A DNA stretch of 64,000 nucleotides from MWBF01 sp040772005 (GTDB taxonomy: Bacteria; Chloroflexota; Anaerolineae; CG2-30-64-16), in assembly GCA_040772005.1 (NCBI GenBank), contig JAXGYZ010000004.1, positions 310,001 through 374,000 of the forward strand, given 5' to 3'. Of this stretch, positions 50,908 through 61,593 are shown one piece after another (positions within the stretch are counted from its first letter, which is position 1; every line of letters starts with the position of its first letter). The notes under the pieces are model-generated. The model saw only the letters and a program-made list of their open reading frames with translations, was not told the origin of the DNA and ran no database searches. Made by a program: the position numbers and the translations under genes.

Positions 50908-51468
50908 ATGGACATACACATACGCAAGGCCACCGAGGCCGATATCGAGGCGGTCCTGGCGATCATCAATGCCTATGCGGCGCAGAACCTGATGCTGCCG
51001 CGCACACCGGAGCAGATTCGCCGCGTACTGCCGAAGTTTCTGGTTGCAGAGCAGATGGGACGGGTCGTCGGCTGCGGCTCCAATGTCGAGCTCACGCCGG
51101 AACTCACCGAGTTGCGGTCGCTGGCCGTTGCACCGGACCAGCGCGGCACCGGCCTGGGCCGGCGGCTCGTCCATGCGCTCATCGAGCAGGCGCGCGCCGA
51201 CGGGTATGACACGATTTGCGCGCTGACCTTGAGCGAGGAGTTCTTCAACCGCTGCGGCTTCACGACCGTGGATCGCTGGTCCATCTCACCCAAAATCTGG
51301 CACGAGTGCGTGTACTGCCCGAAGTTCGACGCGTGCGATGAAATCGCCGTGGCGATGAACCTGACGGAGACGGCCCCGGCCCTGACTCCGCTGGCGCCCG
51401 AAATCAGCCTGGAGCTGTGGCAGGCGCTGAAGTTTGGCCGGCTGCAGATGCTCCGGCAGAAGGTGTGA
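50908..51468 (+). CDS. GNAT-type N-acetylglutamate synthase candidate (ArgA-like)
   Basis: A 186-residue GNAT protein. The acetyl-CoA motif is SLAVAPDQRGTGLGRRLV, and ECVYCPKFDACDEIAV is typical of the short, stand-alone amino-acid N-acetyltransferases that acetylate glutamate in bacteria lacking classical ArgA. The last about 25 residues are an extra helix. Placement between argD and argG supports a role in arginine synthesis, making N-acetylglutamate from glutamate and acetyl-CoA. argJ in the same cluster could also supply this step, so the two may be redundant or differently regulated. Confidence 0.82.
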   Translation: MDIHIRKATEADIEAVLAIINAYAAQNLMLPRTPEQIRRVLPKFLVAEQMGRVVGCGSNVELTPELTELRSLAVAPDQRGTGLGRRLVHALIEQARADGYDTICALTLSEEFFNRCGFTTVDRWSISPKIWHECVYCPKFDACDEIAVAMNLTETAPALTPLAPEISLELWQALKFGRLQMLRQKV

Positions 51469-51470
51469 CG

Positions 51471-51602
51471 TGAACCGCAAAGACGCCGAGATAAAGAGTA
51501 ACGAGTAATGAGTAACGAGTAAGGAGTAATTAAGGTTACTCGTTACTCATTACTCGTTTCTCTTTACTCGTTTCTCTGCGTTCTTCGCGTCTTCGCGGTT
51601 CA
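51471..51602. repeat. Large spacer hairpin: ACGAGTA words within CCGCAAAGACGC arms
   Basis: The outer arms TGAACCGC and GCGGTTCA, together with AAGACGC and GCGTCTT, enclose repeated GAGTAACGAGTAATGAGTAA and its reverse complement. The whole 132-base spacer between the GNAT gene and hom can fold on itself. It combines two repeat words, one shared with 15.8 and 54.0 kb. Confidence 0.78.
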
Positions 51603-51614
51603 AAAAGGGGTCAT

Positions 51615-52655
51615 ATGACACGAACAGTCCGTATTGCGCTCGTCGGCCTGGGCAACGTGGGCCGCGCGTTCCTCGATTTGATGGTCGAGAAGGCCGCGCT
51701 GCTGGCCGAGCGACACGACCTGGCGCTCGGCCTGACTGCCGCCGCCGACTCCTCTGCCGCGCTGCTGGACGGCCGCGGGATCGATCCAGCCGCTTTGCGC
51801 GGCCACAAGGCCGGGGGCAGCCGCCTGGCAGACTTCCCCGGCGCGCAACCCGGCCTGCCTTCGCCGGAGATGGTGCGTCATGCAGAGGCCGACATGGTGC
51901 TCGATGCCTCACCGGTCAACCTGCGCGACGGGCAGCCAGGACTGGACTGCGTGCGCATCGCGCTGGAGCGGGGGCTGCCCGTCGTGCTGGCGAACAAGGC
52001 ACCGCTCGTCCTCGCCTTCGACGAACTGACCCGGACAGCCGCGGCCCGCGGCGTGGGCCTGGCCTACAGCGCAACCGTGTGCGGCGCGCTGCCGGTGGTC
52101 AACATCGGGCAGCGCGACCTGGCCGCGTGCGATATTCGTTCGGTCGCCGGCATCTTCAACTCGACCAGCAACTCCATCCTGGCGGCGATGGGACGCGGGG
52201 AGAGCTACGCCGACGCGCTGCGCCAGGCGCAGGTGGACGGCATCGCGGAGGCCGACCCGAGCCTCGATGTCGAAGGCTGGGATACGGCGAACAAGCTCGT
52301 CATCATCGCCAACAGCATCCTGCACATGCCCGCAACCCTGACCGATGTGCAGCCCGTGATCGGCATCACCGGCATCACGGCGGAGCAGATTCAGGCGGAA
52401 CAGGCGCAGGGCCGCGTGGTCAAGCTGGTCGCGCGCGCGACGCGGGATCAGGCCCGCGGCGCATACCGCCTGTCTGTCCAGCCCGAGTGGCTGCCCGCGG
52501 GTGATTTCCTCGCCGGCGTCAGCGGCTGGGAAATGGGCATCGTTTTCGAAACCGACATCATGGGGCTGCAACAGCTCAAAGTGGACGAACGTGGCCCTGT
52601 GCCGACCGCGGGCGCGATGCTGCGCGATGTGATCCGGCTGGCAACTCAATCCTAA
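51615..52655 (+). CDS. hom: Homoserine dehydrogenase
   Basis: A 346-residue NAD(P)-dependent dehydrogenase producing homoserine, the precursor of threonine and methionine. The cofactor motif is ALVGLGNVGRAF, and GIAEADPSLDVEGWDTANKL is the signature, with the catalytic Lys region in ANKAPL. The segment GIFNSTSNSIL differs slightly from the usual GxxNGTTN. No C-terminal ACT domain is present, so threonine feedback is not expected. It lies inside the arginine cluster, which is unusual; both pathways draw on glutamate or aspartate, and argG uses aspartate. Confidence 0.87.
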   Translation: MTRTVRIALVGLGNVGRAFLDLMVEKAALLAERHDLALGLTAAADSSAALLDGRGIDPAALRGHKAGGSRLADFPGAQPGLPSPEMVRHAEADMVLDASPVNLRDGQPGLDCVRIALERGLPVVLANKAPLVLAFDELTRTAAARGVGLAYSATVCGALPVVNIGQRDLAACDIRSVAGIFNSTSNSILAAMGRGESYADALRQAQVDGIAEADPSLDVEGWDTANKLVIIANSILHMPATLTDVQPVIGITGITAEQIQAEQAQGRVVKLVARATRDQARGAYRLSVQPEWLPAGDFLAGVSGWEMGIVFETDIMGLQQLKVDERGPVPTAGAMLRDVIRLATQS

Positions 52656-52686
52656 CTCATCCCTAATCTCAAGGAGTATTCCCCCC

Positions 52687-53951
<1,265 letters not shown>

Positions 53952-53952
<1 letters not shown>

Positions 53953-54045
53953 CGAAACGAGAAACGAGTGATGAGTAACGAGTAAGGAGTAAGAAGTAAA
54001 CGGCATTTACTCGTTACTTTTTACTCGTTACTCATGACTCATTAC
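53952..54045. repeat. Spacer hairpin of repeated ACGAGTA words between argG and argJ
   Basis: AACGAGTGATGAGTAACGAGTA-type words on the left are mirrored by TTTACTCGTTACT and TACTCGTTACTCATGACTC on the right. The arms enclose only a few bases (around AACGGCA). It fills the argG-argJ spacer; the right arm ends just before the argJ ribosome binding site. Confidence 0.75.
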
Positions 54046-54060
54046 AAGAAGGACATCACC

Positions 54061-55233
54061 ATGAGCGATCAGAGTCCACGCGGCTTCCGGTTCGCCGGTG
54101 TGGCAGCGGGCATCAAGAAGAGCGGCGCGGCGGACCTGGCGCTGATCGTCAGCGACCGGCCCTGCAATGCGGCCGCCGTGTTCACGCGCAATGCGTTCCC
54201 CGCCGCGCCGGTCCAGTACGATCGCAACCTGCTGGCCGAGCAACCGGCCGGATTGCGCGGCGTGGCGATCAACTCCGGCTGCGCAAATGCATGCACGGGC
54301 GAGGGCGGGCTGGCTGATGCCGCCGCAATGGCTGCGAGTGCAGAGGCGGCAGCCGGATTGCCGCCCCGTTCATGCGCGGTGATGTCCACCGGCGTCATCG
54401 GCCCGCGGCTGCCGATGGCAAAGATCGAGGCCGGACTGGCCGCGGCCGCCGCGCAGCTCTCGCCGGAAGGCTGGGATGCCGCCTCGCACGCCATTATGAC
54501 AACCGACACGCGACCGAAGGTGGCTTTTCGCCAGGTGGACGGCATCCGGCTGTTCGGCATGGCGAAGGGCGCGGGCATGATCCACCCGAACATGGCAACC
54601 TTGCTGGCCACCGTGGTCACCGATGCAGAGATCGCACCGGATGCGCTGGACGCAATGCTGCGCAAAGCGGTCGCAGCCAGCTTCAACAGCATCAGCATCG
54701 ACGGCGACACAAGCACAAACGATACGCTGCTTGTGCTGGCAAACGGCGCGGCCGGGCCGGTGGATGCCGACCGGTTTGCAGATGCGCTGACCGACCTCTG
54801 CGCCGACCTCGCGCAGCAGATCGTACGCGATGGTGAGGGCGCAACGAAGTTCATCACGATCACGGTGCAGGGCGCGGCGTCGGAGGAAGATGCACGGTGC
54901 GCGGCGAAGGCCGTTGCCAACTCACCGCTGGTCAAGACCGCCTTCTACGGCGGGGACGCCAACTGGGGCCGCATCCTGGCCGCGGTCGGATACTCCGGCG
55001 CACGGGTCGACCCTGCGCGCGCAGACTTGTGGATCGAGGGCGAACGCGGTAAGCTGCAACTGGTGGCCGCGGGCCAGCCGCTCGCCTATTCCGAGGATCT
55101 GGCGACCGCTATCTTCCAGGCGGCGGAGATCAGCGTGACCGTGGAGCTGGGGCTGGCCGCAGGCCATGCGACCGTCTGGACGTGCGACCTGAGCCACGCG
55201 TATGTGGACATCAACGGGAGCTACCGGACGTAG
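54061..55233 (+). CDS. argJ: Glutamate N-acetyltransferase / ornithine acetyltransferase
   Basis: A 390-residue self-cleaving enzyme that moves acetyl from N-acetylornithine to glutamate (recycling arginine synthesis), sometimes also using acetyl-CoA. The cleavage site and catalytic Thr are in KGAGMIHPNMATLLA. CAVMSTGVIGPRLPM is the oxyanion-hole region and the C terminus ends with YVDINGSYRT, typical of ArgJ. ATG54061 follows AGAAGGA. Presence of both argJ and a GNAT synthase suggests a cyclic pathway with a separate priming enzyme. Confidence 0.95.
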   Translation: MSDQSPRGFRFAGVAAGIKKSGAADLALIVSDRPCNAAAVFTRNAFPAAPVQYDRNLLAEQPAGLRGVAINSGCANACTGEGGLADAAAMAASAEAAAGLPPRSCAVMSTGVIGPRLPMAKIEAGLAAAAAQLSPEGWDAASHAIMTTDTRPKVAFRQVDGIRLFGMAKGAGMIHPNMATLLATVVTDAEIAPDALDAMLRKAVAASFNSISIDGDTSTNDTLLVLANGAAGPVDADRFADALTDLCADLAQQIVRDGEGATKFITITVQGAASEEDARCAAKAVANSPLVKTAFYGGDANWGRILAAVGYSGARVDPARADLWIEGERGKLQLVAAGQPLAYSEDLATAIFQAAEISVTVELGLAAGHATVWTCDLSHAYVDINGSYRT

Positions 55234-55261
55234 GATACATTTGTGAATTGAGGAGGCTTTG

Positions 55262-56221
55262 ATGAAATATCGACGATTAGGACGCACTGGGCTGAAGGTG
55301 TCGGAGTTGTGCCTGGGCACCATGCAGTGGGGCTGGACTGCGAACGAGGCAGAATCGTTCACGGTCATGGACGCGTTTGTGGAGGCGGGCGGCAACTTCC
55401 TCGATACGGCGGACGTTTACTCCCGCTGGGTCGAGGGCAACCCGGGCGGCGTGTCCGAGCAGATCATCGGCCGCTGGCTGAAGGCGCGCGGCAACCGCCA
55501 GGCTGTCGTCGTCGCGACGAAGGCGCGCGGACGCATGTGGGACGGGCCGAACGGCGAAGGCTTGAGCCGCGGCCACCTGGTGCGCGCGTGCGAGGACTCG
55601 CTGCGCCGGCTGGGCACGGACTACATCGACCTGTACCAGACCCACTCGGATGACCGCGAGACGCCGCTGGACGAGACCCTGCGCGCGCTCGATGACCTCG
55701 TGCGGGCGGGCAAGGTGCGCTACGTGGGCTGCTCGAACTATCAAGCGTGGCGGCTGTGCGGCGCGCTGTGGACGAGCGAGAAGCACCGCCTGGTCCGCTT
55801 CGATTCAATCCAGCCGCACTACAACCTTGCGCACCGCGCCGAGTTCGAGCGCGAGCTGCTGCCGCTCTGCAACGACCAGGGCCTGGGCATCATCCCCTAC
55901 AGCCCGCTCGCGGGCGGCTTCCTGACGGGCAAGTACCGCCGCGACAGCGTGCCGGATAGCCAGCGGGCCGAGGGCATCAAACAGCGCTACTTCAACGACC
56001 GCGGGTTCGCCATCGTGGACGCGCTGGACCAGGTCGCGCAGGCGCACGGGAGCACGCCTACCGCAGTTGCGCTGGCCTGGCTCCTCGCGCAGCCCGGCAT
56101 GACCGCGCCCATCATCGGCGCGAACTCGCCGGAGCAGCTCGATGCCAGCCTCGCCGCGACCGAGCTGCAGCTCACCGCCGAGGATTTGGCCGCGCTGAAC
56201 GACGCGAGCAAGTGGGAGTAA
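55262..56221 (+). CDS. Aldo/keto reductase
   Basis: A 319-residue AKR. The tetrad is visible as Asp in FLDTAD, Tyr in DVYSRW, Lys in VATKARG and His in YQTHSDD. The C-terminal cofactor segment is IIGANSPEQLDASLAA. AGGAGG lies five bases before ATG55262, which is preferred over a TTG three bases earlier. It sits between argJ and argH but has no known part in arginine synthesis; it may be a passenger or remove a reactive carbonyl. It is related to the AKR gene at 13310. Confidence 0.87.
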   Translation: MKYRRLGRTGLKVSELCLGTMQWGWTANEAESFTVMDAFVEAGGNFLDTADVYSRWVEGNPGGVSEQIIGRWLKARGNRQAVVVATKARGRMWDGPNGEGLSRGHLVRACEDSLRRLGTDYIDLYQTHSDDRETPLDETLRALDDLVRAGKVRYVGCSNYQAWRLCGALWTSEKHRLVRFDSIQPHYNLAHRAEFERELLPLCNDQGLGIIPYSPLAGGFLTGKYRRDSVPDSQRAEGIKQRYFNDRGFAIVDALDQVAQAHGSTPTAVALAWLLAQPGMTAPIIGANSPEQLDASLAATELQLTAEDLAALNDASKWE

Positions 56222-56231
56222 ACTCAGATCA

Positions 56232-56270
56232 CCAGACCTTGGAGGTCTGACAGACCTCCAAGGTCTGGTT
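56232..56270. repeat. Perfect ACCAGACCTTGGAGGTCTG palindromic hairpin
   Basis: Nineteen-base perfect arms (56232-56250 and 56252-56270) around a single base, downstream of the aldo/keto reductase gene and before argH. The arms also contain a nested CAGACCTCCAAGGTCTG symmetry. It looks like a dispersed hairpin repeat; no T-run follows. Confidence 0.75.
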
Positions 56271-56297
56271 AACCCACTTCCCAACGAAGGATTCTCC

Positions 56298-57668
56298 ATG
56301 ACGCAACTCTGGGGCGGCCGCTTTAGCGGGCAGAACGACCCGCTGATGGCCCGGTTCAATGCCTCGCTGCCGTTCGACTGGCGGCTGTGGAACGCGGATA
56401 TCACCGGCTCGATTGCCTGGGCACGCGCGATCCGGGACGCGGGCCTCCTGACCGCAGATGAGTGCAGCGCCATCACGCGCGGGCTGGCGGATATCAAGGC
56501 GGAGCTTGTCGCGGATGGTCAGCATGACCTGCGCGCGGCAACCGACGAAGACATCCACACCTACGTCGAACGCAGGCTCACGGAGCGCATTGGCCCCGTC
56601 GCAGGCAAGCTGCACACGGGCCGCAGCCGTAACGACCAGGTCGCAACCGATGTGCGGCTGTGGCTGCGTTGGGAGAGCGCGGGGCTGGATAGCGCACTGG
56701 CAGACCTTATCACATCCGCAGCCCACCGCGCCGAGGCCGAAATCGATGTGCTGATGCCCGGCTACACCCACGTCCAGCCCGCGCAGCCCGTCCGCTGGAG
56801 CCACTGGCTGTTGAGCCACGCGTGGCCCTGGCAGCGCGACCGGCAGCGCCTCGCAGAACTGGTGCAGCGCGTGAACGTCCTGCCGTTGGGCGCGGGCGCG
56901 CTGGCCGGCTGTCCCTTCCCCATCGACCGCGCCGCGCTCGCCGCAGACCTGGGCTTCGCGGGCGTCACGCCGAACAGCCTCGACGCGGTGAGCGACCGCG
57001 ACTTCATTGCGGAGTTCCTCTTCTGGGCCGCGCTGCTGGGCGTGCATCTCAGCCGGTGGGCCGAAGACCTGATCCTGTGGAGCAGCCGCGAGTTCGGCTT
57101 CGTGACGCTCGCCGACGCCTACAGCACCGGCTCCAGCCTGATGCCGCAGAAGAAGAACCCGGATGCGCTGGAACTGCTGCGTGGCAAAGCCGGCCGGCTG
57201 ACCGGCGGACTGGTGGGCTTGCTGACCGTGCTGAAGGGGCTGCCGAGCGCGTACGACAAGGACATCCAGGAGGACAAGGAGCCGCTGTTCGATGCGGTGG
57301 ACACTCTGGCGCTGGCGCTGCCGGTGGCGCAGGGCGTCCTTGAGACGTTGACGATTCACCCGGAGCGGATGCTCGCCGCGCTGGGCGATGAGATGCTGGC
57401 GACCGATCTGGCGGATGCGTTAGTGCGCGCGGGCGTGCCTTTCCGCGAAAGCCATCACCTGGTAGGCCGCGTGGTGCGCCGCGCGGAGGAGTTGGGCTGC
57501 CCGCTGCGCAGCGTCCCGCCGGCGGACCTGCACGCCATCAGCCCGCACTTCAGCGCGCCGGAGATGGCAAGCGTGTGGGACTTCGAGCGTTCGGTGGAGC
57601 AGCGCGCCGTCGCCGGCGGCACAGCCCGCACCTCTGTTCTCGCGCAGATTCAAACCCTACAAAAATAG
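56298..57668 (+). CDS. argH: Argininosuccinate lyase
   Basis: A 456-residue enzyme of the fumarase/aspartase superfamily releasing arginine and fumarate. Seen are the N-terminal LWGGRFSGQNDPLMARFNAS, HTGRSRNDQVATD, the GYTHVQPAQP region and the catalytic-loop signature GSSLMPQKKNPD. Length and order are canonical. It is the last gene of the arginine cluster and converges on the acyltransferase gene. Confidence 0.96.
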   Translation: MTQLWGGRFSGQNDPLMARFNASLPFDWRLWNADITGSIAWARAIRDAGLLTADECSAITRGLADIKAELVADGQHDLRAATDEDIHTYVERRLTERIGPVAGKLHTGRSRNDQVATDVRLWLRWESAGLDSALADLITSAAHRAEAEIDVLMPGYTHVQPAQPVRWSHWLLSHAWPWQRDRQRLAELVQRVNVLPLGAGALAGCPFPIDRAALAADLGFAGVTPNSLDAVSDRDFIAEFLFWAALLGVHLSRWAEDLILWSSREFGFVTLADAYSTGSSLMPQKKNPDALELLRGKAGRLTGGLVGLLTVLKGLPSAYDKDIQEDKEPLFDAVDTLALALPVAQGVLETLTIHPERMLAALGDEMLATDLADALVRAGVPFRESHHLVGRVVRRAEELGCPLRSVPPADLHAISPHFSAPEMASVWDFERSVEQRAVAGGTARTSVLAQIQTLQK

Positions 57669-57788
57669 AACGCTGATGACGCTGATGTGCCAAGCTTCGC
57701 TTGGCCCTGATTTACGCTGATCATCCTCAATATTTACAAGAAGACAATCAGCGGAAATCCTGGTCATCAGCGTCAATCAGCGTTCTAT
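57664..57788. repeat. Nested hairpin between argH and the acyltransferase gene
   Basis: The outer arms AATAGAACGCTGATGACGCTGATG (57664-57687) and CATCAGCGTCAATCAGCGTTCTATT (57764-57788) pair with small mismatches. An inner GCCAAGC-TTC-GCTTGGC hairpin lies at about 57689-57705. It could act as a bidirectional terminator for the convergent genes. Confidence 0.7.
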
Positions 57789-57808
57789 TCTTTCCTGGTT
57801 GCCATTAC

Positions 57809-58696
57809 CTACTGCTCGCCGGCGACGGGCAGCTTGTTCTCGCTCCACAGGTTGAAGAACGAGAGCCACTGGTCCGGGTGACGGCGGATCATGTCCTCGA
57901 GCACTGCCAGGGCACGGCTCGTCAGGCTCTCCACCGTGTCCGTCTGCATGTCCGGCACGATGGGCGGATGAATGTCCAGCACAATCCGGTGATCGTCCAC
58001 CCGGTAGGTGCTGCCGGGCAAAATCCAGGCGCCGGTCTTGAGCGCCAGCTTGGCATGTCCGGTGGGCACGCGCGTCAACTGTCCGAAGAACGGCAGCCGC
58101 AGCCCCGTTCCCTTAACGTCACGATCCGACACCAGCGCAATGACACGGCCACGCTTCAGCGCGCGCAGCAGCTTGGTCATGGCCCCGCCCACGGGCACGA
58201 CCTCCATGTTGCCCTCCGCGCGCGTGTTGGTGAAGATTTCATCGACGCGCGGGTCCTTATGCGGCAGCGCCACCACCGTCAGCGGCACGCCCATCAACCC
58301 CATCGACGCGCCCGCCAGCTCCCAACTGCCCATGTGAACGGTGACCAGGATGCCGCCATGGCCGGCGCGCAGCGCTGCGTCCAGGTGCTCCTGCCCGCGA
58401 ATCTCCGCGATGTGCTGGCTCAGGTTCTCGCGCGTGAGGTTGGGTATAAAAAAGAAATCCGCAATCGCATAGGCAAAGTGCCGGAATGCCGCGCGTGCCA
58501 TGCGCCAGCGCTGGAAGGCGCTCGTTTCAGGCGGCAGCACGCGCACCTGGTTCGCATACACGCCCCGGCGTGATTTCCGGTTGAAGATGAAATTCAATTC
58601 AGCCAAGAGACCCGCGATAAAATAGACCAGACCGCGCGGGCTGCGGTTGATGGCCCAGAACGCCAACCGATACAGATAGTAATTCTCGAAGATCAT
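57809..58696 (-). CDS. LpxL/HtrB-like lysophospholipid or lipid acyltransferase
   Basis: A 295-residue protein of the bacterial lipid A biosynthesis acyltransferase family. The catalytic HxxxxE region is VHMGSWELAG and the downstream VSDRDVKGTG is the usual second conserved block, with VPTGHAKLALKTGA after it. An N-terminal hydrophobic helix (about 20-40) suggests membrane attachment. Chloroflexota are mostly without lipopolysaccharide, so the acceptor is more likely a phospholipid or glycolipid, as for the mycobacterial PIM acyltransferase of this family; this is inference. ATG58696 follows an AGGGATAGGA region. Confidence 0.82.
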   Translation of the reverse strand: MIFENYYLYRLAFWAINRSPRGLVYFIAGLLAELNFIFNRKSRRGVYANQVRVLPPETSAFQRWRMARAAFRHFAYAIADFFFIPNLTRENLSQHIAEIRGQEHLDAALRAGHGGILVTVHMGSWELAGASMGLMGVPLTVVALPHKDPRVDEIFTNTRAEGNMEVVPVGGAMTKLLRALKRGRVIALVSDRDVKGTGLRLPFFGQLTRVPTGHAKLALKTGAWILPGSTYRVDDHRIVLDIHPPIVPDMQTDTVESLTSRALAVLEDMIRRHPDQWLSFFNLWSENKLPVAGEQ

Positions 58697-58848
58697 GGTC
58701 CTATCCCTGTGGTCCACCGGTCATTGGTGAACCCTCCCACTAAACGATGATATCACAAATCGGCCCCGCGCTAAAAGAAGCCGCACTACAGATAAGCTAT
58801 CACCTATTAAGACGCAACTCCCCCATCAGAGGTTTCGCGGCGGCACGA

Positions 58849-58859
58849 TGTGGTACAAT
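58849..58859 (+). promoter_or_regulatory. Extended -10 promoter of the Lon-like protease gene
   Basis: TGTGG followed directly by TACAAT lies 34 bases before the start codon at 58894. No good -35 is seen. This is another member of the TGTGG-extended set. Confidence 0.55.
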
Positions 58860-58893
58860 ATCGTGAGATTTATTCACGGCCTCGAGGAGTTCT

Positions 58894-61476
58894 ATGACCC
58901 TGCCCGCTGAGTTGACCGCCGGCCAGTTGCGCCGGCGCTATGATCCCTTGCAATTGCCCTACGCTTCCACAGCGGACGCCCCGGATCTGGATGGCATCAT
59001 CGGCCAGGAGCGCGCGGCGCGTGCCATCGAATTCGGCCTGGACATCCCCTATCCCGGCTTCAATGTCTTTGCTACCGGCCCCGCAGGCGCCGGCAAAACC
59101 AGCATCATCAGCCGCTTCCTGGAGACGAAAGCCGCAGGCAGGCCGGTGCCGCCTGACTGGGGTTATACGCACAACTTCAGCCAGCCGGATCAGCCGATGG
59201 CGGTGCGCCTGCCGCCAGGCGGCGGCTGCCGGCTGCGCGACCAGGTCAACACGCTGTTGGCGCAAGTGGCCGATGCACTCAAAAAGACGTTCAGTGGCGA
59301 CCAGTATGCCGACAGCCGCAACATGCTGGAACGCCAGCTTGACCAGTTGCGCGCCGAGCGGTTCCAGCAATTGGATAAGCAGGTCAAGGAGCGCGGCTTT
59401 GCGCTCACGCAGACCCCGGCGGGCACCGTCCTGACCCCGGTCAGAGACGGTCAGCCGCTGACGCGCGAGCAGTACAACGCGCTGCCAGAGGCCGAGCGGT
59501 CTGCGCTCAGCGAACAGGGCCAGGAGCTTCAGGAGGAGCTGGAGCGCACCGTGCGCCAGGTGCAGGAGCTGGAAGCGACCGCTCTCGATCGCCTCGCCAA
59601 CCTGGACCGCGAGATCACCGCGGCCACGATCCAGCCCTTCTTTGCACCGTTGTTGAGCGAGTATGGCGGCTGGCCGGACGTGGTGAAGTATCTCAGCGCC
59701 GTGCAGGCGCACATCGCGCAGAACGCCGATCACTTCAAGCCTGCCGTCGAAGCCGTCAGCGAGTCTGGGGCGCCAGGCGATGTCGTAGCAGCGCTCCAAC
59801 CGCAAGCCGCCTCCCCGTTCGACCGCTACCGTCTGAACGTCATCGTGGACCACAGCGGATTACAGGGTGCGCCCGTCGTCATCGAGACGAACCCGACCTA
59901 CGCGAACCTCATCGGCCGGGTGGAGATGCGCGCCGAAATCGGCACCCTGGTCACGGACTATCGCTTCATCAGGCCGGGTGCGCTCCACCGGGCCAACGGC
60001 GGGTATCTGCTGCTCGATGCACGCGTTATGATGCGCCAACCGCTGGCCTGGGAAGGGCTCAAGCAGGCGCTGCGCAACAAGCGCATCCGCATCGAGGAAA
60101 GCAGCCAGCAGGCCGCGGTCCTGGCCGCCACGATGCTGACGCCGGAGCCGATTCCGCTGGATGTCAAAGTCGTACTCATCGGTGACCTGCCAACGTATTA
60201 CCTGCTCTTTGCCTACGACGAGCAGTTCGAGAAGCTCTTCAAGGTGCGGGCGGACTTTGCGGTCGAGATGCCCTGGACGCAGGAAAACGAAGAGAAGATC
60301 GTCCGCTACATCCGCAACCGCTGCGAGGAGTTCGGACTGCCCCACTTCGATATGAGCGCGGTTGCGGAAGTCGTGGAGCACAGCGCGCGCGTCGTGGAGG
60401 ACCAACGCAAGCTCACCACCCGCTTCGCCCTCGTGTCAGACATCATCCAGGAAGCAGCCTTCTGGGCCGTCCGCGCCGGTCACAAGCTGGTTACAAACGC
60501 CGATGTAGAGAAGGCCATCAGCGAACGCATCTACCGCTCCAGCCAGTACGAGGAACGCATGCGTGAGGCCATTGTCGATGGCTCCATCATGGTGGACACG
60601 GCCGGCGCAGTAATCGGCCAGGTCAATGGGCTGGCCGTCGTCCAGCTTGGCGACCACGAGTTTGGCCGGCCCACGCGCATCACCGCGCAGACCTTCCAGG
60701 GGCGCAGCGGAGTCATCAATATCGAGCGCGAGGCCCGGCTGAGCGGCCGCATCCATGACAAGGGGATGCTCATCCTCTCCGGCTTCCTCGGCGGGCGCTA
60801 TGCCCAGGACAAGCCGCTCAGCCTGTCGGCCAGCATCGCGTTCGAGCAATCTTACGATGGCGTGGACGGCGACAGCGCCTCCTCGACCGAGCTGTATGCG
60901 TTGCTGTCCAGCCTGGCGGAACTGCCCATCAAACAAGGCATTGCGGTGACCGGCTCGGTCAACCAGCAGGGGCAAATTCAGGCCATCGGCGGCGCGACCG
61001 CCAAGATCGAGGGGTTCTTCGATGTCTGCCGCTCGATTCCAGGCGGCCTGACAGGGGAGCAGGGAGTCATCATTCCGGCGGCCAACGTGCCGACGCTGAT
61101 GCTGCGCGACGATGTGGTGGAAGCCGTGGCCGCGGGACAGTTCCATGTCTGGCCGGTGCGCACCGTGGACGAGGGAATTGCGCTGTTGACCGGGGTGGAG
61201 GCCGGCGCGCGCGACGCCGAGGGCGCATATCCGCCGAACAGCGTCAACGGTCGCGTCGACCGCAAGCTGCATGAGCTCGCAGACAAGCTCCAGCGTTTCG
61301 GCCAGCCGCCGCGTGACCGCAAGGAGGGGGAGCCGGCCAATGGCGCGCCCGCGCCCGGCGGCCCGCCCTCGGACGAAGACCGGGAAGAGAATGGCGAAGG
61401 CGAGCCGGAGCCGCCGCATGAGCCGGACCTGCCCGGCGAGCAACCCGAACCGGAGCCGCCACCCGCATCGGAATAG
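58894..61476 (+). CDS. Lon-like ATP-dependent protease (AAA_32 / LonB-type)
   Basis: An 860-residue protease. The AAA domain begins with IIGQERAARAIEFGLD and Walker A GPAGAGKTS at about residues 62-70; a long helical insertion (about 110-240) lies between Walker A and the rest of the ATPase, as in AAA_32 Lon-like proteins. The C-terminal Lon proteolytic domain has Ser661 in DGDSASSTE and Lys704 in GGATAKIEGFF, a Ser-Lys dyad with the same 43-residue spacing as in Lon. The tail (about 800-860) is Pro/Glu/Asp-rich and acidic. There is no membrane helix. GAGGAG precedes ATG58894. Substrates are unknown. Confidence 0.92.
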   Translation: MTLPAELTAGQLRRRYDPLQLPYASTADAPDLDGIIGQERAARAIEFGLDIPYPGFNVFATGPAGAGKTSIISRFLETKAAGRPVPPDWGYTHNFSQPDQPMAVRLPPGGGCRLRDQVNTLLAQVADALKKTFSGDQYADSRNMLERQLDQLRAERFQQLDKQVKERGFALTQTPAGTVLTPVRDGQPLTREQYNALPEAERSALSEQGQELQEELERTVRQVQELEATALDRLANLDREITAATIQPFFAPLLSEYGGWPDVVKYLSAVQAHIAQNADHFKPAVEAVSESGAPGDVVAALQPQAASPFDRYRLNVIVDHSGLQGAPVVIETNPTYANLIGRVEMRAEIGTLVTDYRFIRPGALHRANGGYLLLDARVMMRQPLAWEGLKQALRNKRIRIEESSQQAAVLAATMLTPEPIPLDVKVVLIGDLPTYYLLFAYDEQFEKLFKVRADFAVEMPWTQENEEKIVRYIRNRCEEFGLPHFDMSAVAEVVEHSARVVEDQRKLTTRFALVSDIIQEAAFWAVRAGHKLVTNADVEKAISERIYRSSQYEERMREAIVDGSIMVDTAGAVIGQVNGLAVVQLGDHEFGRPTRITAQTFQGRSGVINIEREARLSGRIHDKGMLILSGFLGGRYAQDKPLSLSASIAFEQSYDGVDGDSASSTELYALLSSLAELPIKQGIAVTGSVNQQGQIQAIGGATAKIEGFFDVCRSIPGGLTGEQGVIIPAANVPTLMLRDDVVEAVAAGQFHVWPVRTVDEGIALLTGVEAGARDAEGAYPPNSVNGRVDRKLHELADKLQRFGQPPRDRKEGEPANGAPAPGGPPSDEDREENGEGEPEPPHEPDLPGEQPEPEPPPASE

Positions 61477-61485
61477 AACCATAAC

Positions 61486-61522
61486 CTGGTGTCGTGCAAA
61501 GCTCCGCTTTGCACGACACCAG
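61486..61522. terminator. Terminator hairpin between the Lon-like and NfeD genes
   Basis: CTGGTGTCGTGCAAAGC and GCTTTGCACGACACCAG form a perfect 17-base stem with a three-base loop, nine bases after the Lon-like stop. It serves the convergent spacer and could act for both strands, though no T-run follows on the plus strand. Confidence 0.75.
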
Positions 61523-61593
61523 CATCCTCAAAGCAAAACAGTTAGACCGGTGCAGCAGATATAGCGAGCCCTTGGGGTCACAGGTTGAGGCGG

